From: an uncultured Myxococcales bacterium
Lineage (GTDB): Bacteria; Myxococcota_A; UBA9042; DTJE01
Reading direction: 5' to 3'
Length of the DNA stretch: 64,000 bases
NCBI GenBank assembly: GCA_903847405.1
Contig: CAINDP010000115.1
Coordinates: forward strand, 46,429 to 110,428
Under the pieces are notes generated by a model that worked only from the letters and a program-made list of their open reading frames with translations, was not told the origin of the DNA and did no database searches. A program made the position numbers and the translations under genes. Position 1 is the first letter of the stretch. Each line of letters begins with the position of its first letter. Below, one piece after another: positions 1 through 7,755 of the stretch.

Positions 1-2
1 CC

Positions 3-1277
3 GCGGACGGCATGGAAGTGCACCACGTCGAGCAACCCTTCCCCAGCGACGCCCGGTCGTTCGGCATTTCGCTGTACCAGGAGGCGCGCATCCCCTGGGG
101 CACGGGCTACATCGGGACGTACACGGACCCGGCCGACGCCCGGGCCCAGGACGGCGTGCCCGAGATCCTCACGGACATGAAGAACGTGCTGGAGTACTAC
201 TCGGCGCGGATCGGCGCCTTCCAGTTCCCGAAGATGGAGGCCTGCCAGGTGACCAACGACGCCGGCGCGGCCTTCGGCTGGCCGGCCCTGCTGTGGATCC
301 CCGACGGCATGCTGCGGCACGCGGGCACCGGCCGCACCGCCCTGTTCGCCCACGAACTGGGCCACCAGTGGTTCCCGGACATGATCAAGAGCAACGACAA
401 CTGGGCCGCCTGGCTGTCCGAGGGGTTCGCCGAGTACCTGTCCACGGAGTACATGGGCACGGTCGTGGGGGCGGACTACCCGACCGCCGTCTACAATTCG
501 TACGGCGAGATGTACATGTACTTCATCCCCGACGCCCAGGACTACGGCCTGTCGTCGATGGACTCCCAGTACGTCAGCGACAGTTCCGTGTACCAGGTCG
601 TCACGTACTACAAGGGCGCCATCGTCTGCCACATCCTGGAAAAGTACGTGGGCACCGACGTGTGGAACCAGGCGCTGCGGGCGATGTACGACGCGCTGGC
701 CGGCAAGGAGGCGTACTACACGACGTACGACTTCAAGGCGTACCTGGAAGCCGCGGCGGGCCGGGACCTGACCGACGTGTTCATGAACTGGGTGTTCAAG
801 AAGGGCTTCCCGACCTACACGGTGGACGTGACGCGCACGATGTCGGACGCGGGCGCCCCCCGGGCGACCGTCCGGGTGCGGCAGGTGTCCAGCACGAAGT
901 ACAACGACTTCAAGATGCCGGTCCAACTGGCGCTGGTGACCGAGGCCGGGGAAACCGTGGTTGAAGTGGCGGTCGACGTGGCCGACCAGACGTTCACCTT
1001 CGACCTGGACAGCCGCCTGGTGCGCGTCCGGTTCGACCCGGCGCGGAACTTCCTGAAGCACGTGAACCCGGGGCTGCCGGGAGACATGGACCTGTCGGGC
1101 GAAATCGACGGGATCGACCTGATGTACACGGCCTGGGCCCAGGGGTCGTCGGCCTACGGGTACTCCGACAACTTCCACGCGGCCGTGGATTTCGATCGGA
1201 ACGCCCAGGTGGACGAGGTGGACCTGGCGCTGGTGACGGACGGGTTCGGCCGGTCGTCGGAAGGAGGTGCGCCATGA
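3..1277 (+). CDS. M1-family metallopeptidase with C-terminal dockerin (5' end outside window)
   Basis: Zinc aminopeptidase-type (M1, gluzincin) protein. The frame is open to the window edge and the usual N-terminal beta domain is missing, so the ATG at 12 is internal. Counting from that ATG, HELGH (residues 114-118) is followed after exactly 18 residues by the third zinc ligand Glu137 in LSEGFAEY, as in M1. The GAMEN exopeptidase motif is not recognisable: the equivalent region reads GAAFGW. The last 65 residues carry two dockerin-type calcium loops, DMDLSGEIDGIDL and DFDRNAQVDEVDL, separated by a short linker. Dockerins bind cohesins, and the next gene, which overlaps by ATGA, is cohesin-like. 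It is therefore probably a secreted peptidase held at the cell surface. The family is clear; the substrate is not. Confidence 0.88.
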   Translation, partial: ADGMEVHHVEQPFPSDARSFGISLYQEARIPWGTGYIGTYTDPADARAQDGVPEILTDMKNVLEYYSARIGAFQFPKMEACQVTNDAGAAFGWPALLWIPDGMLRHAGTGRTALFAHELGHQWFPDMIKSNDNWAAWLSEGFAEYLSTEYMGTVVGADYPTAVYNSYGEMYMYFIPDAQDYGLSSMDSQYVSDSSVYQVVTYYKGAIVCHILEKYVGTDVWNQALRAMYDALAGKEAYYTTYDFKAYLEAAAGRDLTDVFMNWVFKKGFPTYTVDVTRTMSDAGAPRATVRVRQVSSTKYNDFKMPVQLALVTEAGETVVEVAVDVADQTFTFDLDSRLVRVRFDPARNFLKHVNPGLPGDMDLSGEIDGIDLMYTAWAQGSSAYGYSDNFHAAVDFDRNAQVDEVDLALVTDGFGRSSEGGAP

Positions 1278-1882
1278 GGCGGAACCTGGTGATTCCGTTC
1301 CTGTGCGCGGCCGCCCTGCTGGTGGCGGGATGCGACACGAAGCCCCTGTCCATCCCGGACCCGGGGGCGCCGGACGTGCCTGCCGACGTCCCGGGCGAGG
1401 TGGCCCCCGACGTTCCCGTCGTGGACGACGCGCTGCACGACGCGGTGGTGCCCGTCGCGTACATCCCCGCGGCCTCCTTCCGGTTCGTATCGGCGGGACG
1501 GGACGGCGAGGCCTTCGTGATCGACGTCGTCGCGCGGGATTTCAAGGCCACGTTCGGAATGGCCCTGCGGGTCGAGTGGGATCCGGCGGCCCTTGCCCTG
1601 GTATCGGCCCGGCCCGCGGCGATCTTCGGCGACGAGGCGGCGGGCGAGGCGGTGTACCGTGCGGCCGAAATCCGCCCCGGCTCCCTGGCCCTGGGCCTGA
1701 CGCACCTGTACTACCTGGCGGCAACCGCGCTGCCGGGCGACGTTGTCGTCGCCACGCTGAAGGTGAAGTCCCTGAACGGCACCCCCGCCGACCTGCGCTT
1801 CTTCGCCCCCCGCTGCCTGCTGATGGACGGCGATCGCGCCCCGATCGACGCCACGTACCTGACCGCGACCCTGAATCCCTGA
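1274..1882 (+). CDS. Cohesin-like domain lipoprotein
   Basis: A 202-residue lipoprotein. A signal peptide ends in a lipobox (LLVAGC, Cys near 20), followed by a Pro/Asp/Val-rich linker to about residue 60. The remaining 140 residues resemble a cohesin beta-sandwich: a run like FVIDVVARDF, then WDPAALALVSA, a GSLALGL strand, and GDVVVATLKVKSL near the end. That order of strands is typical of cohesin-fold proteins that bind dockerins. The start ATG overlaps the stop of the dockerin-bearing peptidase (ATGA), and an AGGAGGTG ribosome site lies inside that gene. Inference: it is the membrane anchor for the upstream peptidase. The cohesin assignment is by eye and needs a profile search. Confidence 0.75.
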   Translation: MRRNLVIPFLCAAALLVAGCDTKPLSIPDPGAPDVPADVPGEVAPDVPVVDDALHDAVVPVAYIPAASFRFVSAGRDGEAFVIDVVARDFKATFGMALRVEWDPAALALVSARPAAIFGDEAAGEAVYRAAEIRPGSLALGLTHLYYLAATALPGDVVVATLKVKSLNGTPADLRFFAPRCLLMDGDRAPIDATYLTATLNP

Positions 1883-1961
1883 CGCTTCGGTTCCGCCTTC
1901 ACGGGTTGACTTTGGGAACGTGCGGTCGCAGGCTGATTTCGTCTGGAAACGGAGAGCGTTG

Positions 1962-2636
1962 ATGGCAACGACGAAGAGGGTCGCGGTGATCCTTTCGGGA
2001 TGCGGCGTGTTCGACGGCAGCGAAATCCACGAGGCGACGCTGTCGCTGCTGGCGCTGGACCAGCGGGGGGCCGTGGCGATCATCGCGGCGCCGGACGTGC
2101 CGCAGGCCAAGGTGCACGATCATTCCAACGCGGTTGACGTCCACGGCGAAACGCGCAACGTGCTGGTCGAGTCGGGGCGCATCGCCCGGGGCAACATCCG
2201 GCTGCTGTCGACGCTGTCGCCCGAGGACGTGGACGCGGTGATCCTGCCGGGCGGTTTCGGCGCCGCGCTGAACCTGTCCACGCTGGCGAAGGCGGGGGCG
2301 GACCTGGCGGTGGAACCGACGACGCTGGCGTTCCTGAAGGCCGTGTACCAGGCCGGCAAGCCGCTGTGCGCGCTGTGCATCGCGCCGCCGATCCTGGCGA
2401 AGGTCCTGGCGGAACTGGGCATCAAGGGCGTCCGGATGACCATCGGCAACGACCCGGCCACCGCCGCCGTGATCACCGCCCTGGGCCAGACCCACGTGAC
2501 GTGTCCCGCGTCGTCCTTCGTCGCAGATCCCGCCCGGAAGATCGTGACGTCGCCCGCCTACATGCTGGCCGGCGGCATCGCGGAACTGTGGATGGGGATC
2601 AACGCGGCGGTGGGGGAACTGCTGGACCTGGCGTGA
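1962..2636 (+). CDS. elbB: ElbB-type DJ-1/PfpI glyoxalase
   Basis: A cytosolic DJ-1/PfpI superfamily protein of 224 residues, the normal length for ElbB (isoprenoid biosynthesis protein with amidotransferase-like domain, reported to have glyoxalase activity). The N-terminus VAVILSGCGVFDGSEIHE is nearly diagnostic. ETRNVLVE, LPGGFGAALNLS and the nucleophile elbow LCIAPP with its conserved Cys follow, and the end has TSPAYMLAGGIAE. The ATG at 1962 is chosen because it gives the family's exact N-terminus and has GGAGAG just upstream; an in-frame extension to 1920 has no family support. It stands alone, 79 bases after the cohesin gene, and converges on the gamma carbonic anhydrase gene. Confidence 0.93.
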   Translation: MATTKRVAVILSGCGVFDGSEIHEATLSLLALDQRGAVAIIAAPDVPQAKVHDHSNAVDVHGETRNVLVESGRIARGNIRLLSTLSPEDVDAVILPGGFGAALNLSTLAKAGADLAVEPTTLAFLKAVYQAGKPLCALCIAPPILAKVLAELGIKGVRMTIGNDPATAAVITALGQTHVTCPASSFVADPARKIVTSPAYMLAGGIAELWMGINAAVGELLDLA

Positions 2637-2665
2637 GGTCGGGGGAGGTTCCGGGAAGGGCAGGG

Positions 2666-3220
2666 CTACTCCTGGATCGGCCCGGGCTCGCTGCCGACGC
2701 GGTTGTCCTGAAGATCCCTCGCGTACTCCTTCGCGAACTCCACGTAGTGATCGGCCGAGTCCTTCAGGGCGGCGATCTCGGCGTCCGTCAACGGCCGCCG
2801 GACCTTCGCAGGCACGCCCACGGCCAGGTGCCCGTCGGGAATGATCATGCCCTCGGGGACCAGGGCGCCCGCGCCGACCATGGCGTTTTCGCCCACCACC
2901 GCCTCGTCCAGGACCGTCGCGCCCATGCCGACCAGGCAGCGGCGCTTCAGGTGACAGCCGTGGAGGACCGCGTTGTGGCCGACGGTCACCTCGTCCTCGA
3001 TGATCAGCGGCGTGCGGCCGGTGGACTCGTGCAGCACGCAGCCGTCCTGGATGTTCGATCGGGCGCCGATGCGCACGGCGCCCACGTCGCCGCGAATGGT
3101 CGCGTGGAACCAGACCGACGATTCCGGGCCGATCTGGACGTCGCCCGCGATGACGACGTGGTCCAGGATCAGCGCGTCGGGATGGATGCGGGGCGCGCGG
3201 CCCTTGAACGACTTGATCAT
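2666..3220 (-). CDS. Gamma-class carbonic anhydrase-like hexapeptide-repeat protein
   Basis: A left-handed beta-helix protein of 184 residues, similar to YrdA/PaaY/CaiE gamma carbonic anhydrases. Hexapeptide repeats run from about residue 15 to 135 (VVIAGDVQIGPESSVWFHA, then IRGDVGAVRIGARSNIQDG and on). The metal-binding His residues are seen in VLHES, TVGHNAVLHGCH, spaced as in the family. The C-terminus forms a helix that packs along the trimer. The likely role is reversible CO2 hydration or a related metal-dependent reaction in the cytosol; many members are inactive without oxidation, so activity is not certain. A CGGAGGTCACC ribosome site precedes the ATG. It lies 22 bases downstream of the NtrC-type regulator gene and may be its co-transcribed partner. 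Confidence 0.9.
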   Translation of the reverse strand: MIKSFKGRAPRIHPDALILDHVVIAGDVQIGPESSVWFHATIRGDVGAVRIGARSNIQDGCVLHESTGRTPLIIEDEVTVGHNAVLHGCHLKRRCLVGMGATVLDEAVVGENAMVGAGALVPEGMIIPDGHLAVGVPAKVRRPLTDAEIAALKDSADHYVEFAKEYARDLQDNRVGSEPGPIQE

Positions 3221-3242
3221 GGTGACCTCCGGGTGCAGCGAC

Positions 3243-4589
3243 CTACAGTTTACGATAGATGGTCCGGGTGGCGATGCCCAGCAACTGCGCGGCCAGCCGC
3301 TTGTTGCCGCGGGTCAGGCGCAGGGTCTGCTGGATCACCTGCTGCTCGATTTCGTCCAGGGGCGTGCCCAACTGGATCGTCAGGTACTGCATGGCGCTGG
3401 CGTCGGACGCCACCAGGTCGGGCAGGTCCTCGGGGCGGATGGTGTCGCCCCGGCTCAGAACGACGGCGTGCTCGATGGTGTTTTCCAGTTCGCGGACGTT
3501 GCCCGGCCAGTCGTGGGCGATCAGCAGGTCCATGGCCTCGCGGGTGATCGTCCGCACTTCCTTCCGGTTCTTTTCCGCGAAGCGCGACAGGAAGTGCTGG
3601 GCCAGCAGCGGGATGTCGTCGCTGCGTTCGCGCAGGGCCGGCAGCGTCATCGAAATGACGTTCAGGCGATAGAACAGGTCCTCGCGGAAGCGCCCGGTGC
3701 GGGACATCTCCAGGAGGTTCTTGTTGGTGGAGGCCACGACGCGGACGTCCACGCGCAGGGTCTGGGTGCCGCCCAGGCGCTCGAACTCGCCCTCCTGCAG
3801 CACGCGCAGCAGTTTCGCCTGGATCATGGGATCCAGCTCCGCCACCTCGTCCAGGAACAGGGTGCCGCCGTCGGCCATCTTGAACCGGCCCTCGCGGCGG
3901 GCGAAGGCGCCGGTGAATGCGCCGCGCTCGTGGCCGAACAGTTCGGATTCCAGCAGCGTGACCGGGATGGCGGCGCAGTTGATCGCGACGAAGGGCCCGC
4001 GGTTGCGGCGGCTGCGGCGGTGGATGGCCCGGGCGACCAGTTCCTTGCCGGTTCCGGATTCGCCCATGATCAGCACGGTGGTGGAGGCCTGGGCGACCTG
4101 GGTGATCGTGTCCTGGACGCGGCGCATCGCGGCGGAGGTGCCCACCAGGCTGCGCTCGCCGGTGACCGCTTCCAGTTCCGCGCGCAGCGCCTGGTTTTCG
4201 GCCTTCAGGGAGGCCTTTTCGTAGGCGCGCGTCACGCTGCGGACGACCAGGGGGCGCTTGAGGGGCTTGGTGACGAAGTCGTAGGCGCCTTCCCGCATGG
4301 CTTCCACGGCCCGCTCGATGGTCCCGAAGGCGGTCATGATGACCACCTCGGTGTCGGGGCGCAGGGCCTTGACCGCCCGCAGCAGGTCCATGCCGTCCAT
4401 GCCGGGCATGCGCAGGTCCGCCAGCACCACGCCGAAGTCCTCGCCGCGCAGGACCTCCAGGCCCTCCTCGCCCGAAGCGCCGGTGCGGACGTAGAACCCC
4501 TCGCGGTCGAAGATTTCGCGCAGGGATTCCACGGCGGCGCCGTCGTCGTCGACGACCAGGAGGCGGGGGCGGGGAGCATTGCTAGCCAT
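3243..4589 (-). CDS. NtrC-family sigma54-dependent response regulator
   Basis: A 448-residue DNA-binding activator. Residues 9-125 form a receiver domain with the acidic pocket DDD at 14-16 and phospho-acceptor Asp58 in [12 protein letters not shown] linker helix leads to the AAA+ domain (about 150-390), which has Walker A GESGTGKE, the sigma54-contacting GAFTGA loop, Walker B TLFLDE and the arginine-finger region [10 protein letters not shown]. The C-terminus is a Fis-type helix-turn-helix ([21 protein letters not shown] region). It should activate sigma54 promoters after phosphorylation by a histidine kinase; no kinase gene is adjacent, so the partner is unknown. No strong ribosome site is seen before the ATG at 4589. 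Confidence 0.95.
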   Translation of the reverse strand: MASNAPRPRLLVVDDDGAAVESLREIFDREGFYVRTGASGEEGLEVLRGEDFGVVLADLRMPGMDGMDLLRAVKALRPDTEVVIMTAFGTIERAVEAMREGAYDFVTKPLKRPLVVRSVTRAYEKASLKAENQALRAELEAVTGERSLVGTSAAMRRVQDTITQVAQASTTVLIMGESGTGKELVARAIHRRSRRNRGPFVAINCAAIPVTLLESELFGHERGAFTGAFARREGRFKMADGGTLFLDEVAELDPMIQAKLLRVLQEGEFERLGGTQTLRVDVRVVASTNKNLLEMSRTGRFREDLFYRLNVISMTLPALRERSDDIPLLAQHFLSRFAEKNRKEVRTITREAMDLLIAHDWPGNVRELENTIEHAVVLSRGDTIRPEDLPDLVASDASAMQYLTIQLGTPLDEIEQQVIQQTLRLTRGNKRLAAQLLGIATRTIYRKL

Positions 4590-4633
4590 CGATACGACCG
4601 CTTGAGATGCCGGAGTCGAATAGCACGGATGGG

Positions 4634-5194
4634 CTAGAACCGGAAGTTGGTGCCCAGGAGGAGCTGGTAGATGAAGCAGGCGTCCACATCGGCGGCGAAG
4701 GTCGCGCCCAGGTTCAGGGGCTGGAACATCAGTTCGACGTTCGGATGGACCAGGTAGCTGATGCCCGCGCCGACCCGGAGGAAGCCGGAGGCAGTGCCGT
4801 TGCCCCCCTTGGACACATCGAAACTCGGGCCGATGTCGAGGAGGGGCCAGACGTACAGCGGGTGGTCCTTGAGAACCCGGATCTTGTAGCGCGCGCCGAT
4901 GGGCAGCGCGATGGACGCGGCCTTCTTGCGCACGTTCACCATGAACCCGAAGTGCGGCGCCAGTTCGCCGGGGCCTACCTTGAAGGTGTATTCGACCGGG
5001 ATTTCCATCGAGAACGCCGAGAAGGTTCCGACGTCGGGGACGACCAGCATGATGAATCCCAGCTGGAGGCCCACCGACCAGGGCTTGTCCGACAGGTTGA
5101 TGTTCGTCCCCGCCTGGGCCTTGGCCGCGGGCAGGGTCACCAGCACCAGCGCGGCCAGCAGGGCCAGCGCGACGGAACGCAGCGTCTTTTTCAT
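4634..5194 (-). CDS. Small outer-membrane beta-barrel protein
   Basis: A 186-residue exported protein of unknown function. It opens with a classic signal peptide (MKKTLRSVALALLAALVLV, cleavage after AKAQA near residue 28). The mature part alternates hydrophobic and polar residues in short strands and ends in the sequence TNFRF with a terminal Phe, the usual outer-membrane insertion signal. The start at 5194 is chosen because it begins the signal peptide and follows CGGAGGATTC; the longer open frame upstream is not coding. It lies between the response regulator gene and the MFS gene, all on the minus strand, with about 45 and 113 bases to its neighbours. Confidence 0.8.
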   Translation of the reverse strand: MKKTLRSVALALLAALVLVTLPAAKAQAGTNINLSDKPWSVGLQLGFIMLVVPDVGTFSAFSMEIPVEYTFKVGPGELAPHFGFMVNVRKKAASIALPIGARYKIRVLKDHPLYVWPLLDIGPSFDVSKGGNGTASGFLRVGAGISYLVHPNVELMFQPLNLGATFAADVDACFIYQLLLGTNFRF

Positions 5195-5307
5195 GAATCC
5201 TCCGATGCCATCAAGGTCACGGCAACGATAAACCGGGTGGGGGGCAAACGCCAAGCAGGCGAAACGGACGCGGCGGGAATGGAAGGGGATCGCGGGGCAC
5301 GGGGCCG

Positions 5308-7152
5308 TCAATGCCCGCCGGAGCCCGAGGGTTTCGCGTTCCAGATGCGGGTCAGAAGCAGCAGGCCGATGACGGCGAAGGGCGCCAGGAAGAGGGGCCA
5401 GTACCGCCAGTCCTGGGAGGTCAGGTAGCCCAGCGAGACGGACTGCACCGCGGTTCCCAGGTACACGAACCCGTCGATCATGCCGACCGCGGTCGCGGCG
5501 CCCTTCCGCCCCCCGAAGTCCATGGTCGCGGTGCCGGACAGCAGGCCGTGCGTGCCGATCACGCCCAGGGACAGCAGGAACACGAAGAAGCCCAGGTACC
5601 AGGGGGGCAGGGTCAGTCGCGGGCCCGCCGACAGCGTGCGCTGGTCCCCGGCCTCGGCGGTGGGCATGGGATCGTTCATGGCCAGCGCGATTTCGGTGCC
5701 GTCCCGTTGCACCACGAACCGGATGCCTCCGCGGGCCTCGGCGGCCGGGAGGACGGTCGCGGGCTCGACCGGCTCGCGGGTGCACAGGCAGCGCCGCAGG
5801 TCCCACACGACCCCGTCGCCCTTGCACACGGACGGCATGCACTGGACGGCGCGGGACACGGCGGCCCAGGTGTCGTCGGCCTGCAGCGGGACTCCGTTGA
5901 CGGAAATGATCTGGTCGCCGGGCTTCAGCGGGACCTTCCGGTCATCGGCCCAGCCCACGACGGCCGGACGCTGGCCCAGGGTCGGCAGCATGCCCAGCGT
6001 GCAGACGAAGACCAGGATGTACAGGAAGCCCGCGGCCGGGGCGCGGCGGCTCTGGAACAGCCAGTCGCTGATGTGTCCCGCGACGTTGGCGCCGATGACG
6101 CCCGCCACGAACAGCCATCCGCCCCAGCCGGCCTGCAGGAAGGGCAGCAGGGTCACGATGGCGCCCACCGACACCAGGGCGACGCGCGTGCGGCCCTTGG
6201 TCCGGCTGGCGATGAGGAACAGGACGATGCCGATGCACAGGGCGCCGACGATGAAGGGCCAGTACTCCCACGAACCGTTGCGCAGGGGGTGGCTGGCGGG
6301 CAGGACCCAGTATTCCTTCGCGAAGATCGGGAACCAGTGCATGACGCCGTTGCGCAGGACGCCCGTGCAGAACTCGACGAAGGCGATCGTCAGGATGATC
6401 GGGTTCGTCAGGACGCGCTTGACGATCTGCGAAAGGGGGATGTCGCCCACGCCGGACGAGGCGTCGCCGGTGTCGAAGTCCTGGTGGCCGGCCTGGCCCG
6501 GGCGGTCGCGCAGCAGGAAGAACTCGACGACGGCCATGATCAGCAGCAGCCCGGCCGGGAAGAAGAACACCCACCAGGACGACATCGTGCCCGCGGGGCC
6601 CCAGGTGCTGGTCCAGGCCAGCACCCACTCGTTGACGCTGAAGGCGAAAAAGACGCCGGACGAGATCATCGTGCCGAAGATGCCCGAAAAACTGCCGCGC
6701 TCGCGGACGTGGAACCACGACGAATTGACCTTGACGATGGCGACGGCCGCCGCGCTCTGGAAGTACATGTTGATCGCGTACAGCACGGACATCGTCGCGA
6801 CCAGGTCGAAGGGTAGGGCGCCCGGCGACAGGATCATCGAGCGGATGTACCCGCCCATGAGGAGGTTCGCGATGCCCGCGCCGATGGCGGCCGCCAGGAT
6901 CGCCTTCTTGCCCCCGACCTTGTCCGTGACGGGGCCGTTGACCAGGAAGGAAATGGCGTAGACCAGCGTCCCGATTCCGAAGATCAGGCCGAAGTCCTCC
7001 TTGTTCATCAGGTCGCCCAGGGCGTTCTTGGCCACCGTCAGGTTGTAGCGGCCCATGTAAAGGAAGGCGTACGTCAGGCCCATCGGGAACCAGTTCAGGA
7101 AGCGGCGGTGGCGGAAGGACGTCGAGTGCACCGGGGCTGAATCCAGGACCAT
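5308..7152 (-). CDS. MFS transporter (GlpT/UhpT-like) with inserted PDZ domain
   Basis: An inner-membrane transporter of 614 residues, about 150-170 longer than usual for the organophosphate:phosphate antiporter branch of MFS. The N-terminal half is ordinary: YMGRYNLTVAKNAL in TM1 and the loop motif GPVTDKVGGKKA after TM2. The C-terminal half has extra hydrophobic segments near residues 290-345. At about 395-520, in the loop after a GFLYILVFVCTLGM helix, there is a PDZ-like block with the carboxylate-loop motif LKPGDQIISVNGVPLQ and four Cys residues. Helices then resume with WYLGFFVFLLSLG. By MFS topology this loop should be periplasmic, and the Cys residues fit that. GAGGAGGAAACG precedes the ATG. 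The substrate is unknown. Confidence 0.85.
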   Translation of the reverse strand: MVLDSAPVHSTSFRHRRFLNWFPMGLTYAFLYMGRYNLTVAKNALGDLMNKEDFGLIFGIGTLVYAISFLVNGPVTDKVGGKKAILAAAIGAGIANLLMGGYIRSMILSPGALPFDLVATMSVLYAINMYFQSAAAVAIVKVNSSWFHVRERGSFSGIFGTMISSGVFFAFSVNEWVLAWTSTWGPAGTMSSWWVFFFPAGLLLIMAVVEFFLLRDRPGQAGHQDFDTGDASSGVGDIPLSQIVKRVLTNPIILTIAFVEFCTGVLRNGVMHWFPIFAKEYWVLPASHPLRNGSWEYWPFIVGALCIGIVLFLIASRTKGRTRVALVSVGAIVTLLPFLQAGWGGWLFVAGVIGANVAGHISDWLFQSRRAPAAGFLYILVFVCTLGMLPTLGQRPAVVGWADDRKVPLKPGDQIISVNGVPLQADDTWAAVSRAVQCMPSVCKGDGVVWDLRRCLCTREPVEPATVLPAAEARGGIRFVVQRDGTEIALAMNDPMPTAEAGDQRTLSAGPRLTLPPWYLGFFVFLLSLGVIGTHGLLSGTATMDFGGRKGAATAVGMIDGFVYLGTAVQSVSLGYLTSQDWRYWPLFLAPFAVIGLLLLTRIWNAKPSGSGGH

Positions 7153-7167
7153 CGTTTCCTCCTCGGG

Positions 7168-7755
7168 CTACTTCGGAGCGGGTTCGAAGCCGCCGGATCG
7201 CTGGGCGGGGGCCGTTGGGTCCAGTCCCTGCGAGGGGTTGCCGTACCGGCGCCAGGCGCCCAGGACGGTGTCGCGTGCTTCCGGGGTGGTCGCCACGCTC
7301 CAGGCGCGCCGGAGGGCGGCCCGGCCCTCGTCCGGTCGCGCATGTTCCAGCCAGTAGCCGCCCACGGCGACCCAGCGGTTCGGATCCTCGGGGTGGGCCA
7401 GGGCTTCGTCGTGGAGGCGTTCCCCGGGATCCTTGCGGCCGTCCGGCCGTGGAACGCCGGCGTCGCGGGGCAGGGGCGGAGTTTCGGTCGACGAGGGCGC
7501 CATCCGAGGCACCTGCGGGGGGACCGGCGGGGCGCCGGATGGCGACGAGCGCGGCGCGACGACGGCGGGACGCGGGCCGAAGGCGGCGGGGGGCGGGACG
7601 GCCGCGACCGGCGGGGCCTGGAGGGGTTCGAGGTCCCCGGGACCGGGGATCGACGGGAAACCGCCCGGATTGGTGAAATGCAACCAGGTTCCCACGCCGA
7701 CGGCGACCGCCAGGCCCAGGAGGCCCGCGGCCAGTGCCCTGGTGCGGTGTTTCAT
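7168..7755 (-). CDS. Membrane-anchored hypothetical protein with Pro-rich linker and TPR-like end
   Basis: I do not recognise a named family. The 195-residue product begins with one hydrophobic segment (about residues 8-25), which is a signal anchor or uncleaved signal peptide. A Pro/Ala-rich linker follows to about residue 110. The last 80 residues contain helical TPR-like sequence (HPEDPNRWVAVGGYWLEHA and DEGRAALRRAWSVA). The start overlaps the stop of the phosphoesterase gene as ATGA (7752-7755), so the two are translationally coupled. The product ends 15 bases before the MFS gene start. It may be a periplasmic scaffold; function not assigned. Confidence 0.72.
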   Translation of the reverse strand: MKHRTRALAAGLLGLAVAVGVGTWLHFTNPGGFPSIPGPGDLEPLQAPPVAAVPPPAAFGPRPAVVAPRSSPSGAPPVPPQVPRMAPSSTETPPLPRDAGVPRPDGRKDPGERLHDEALAHPEDPNRWVAVGGYWLEHARPDEGRAALRRAWSVATTPEARDTVLGAWRRYGNPSQGLDPTAPAQRSGGFEPAPK

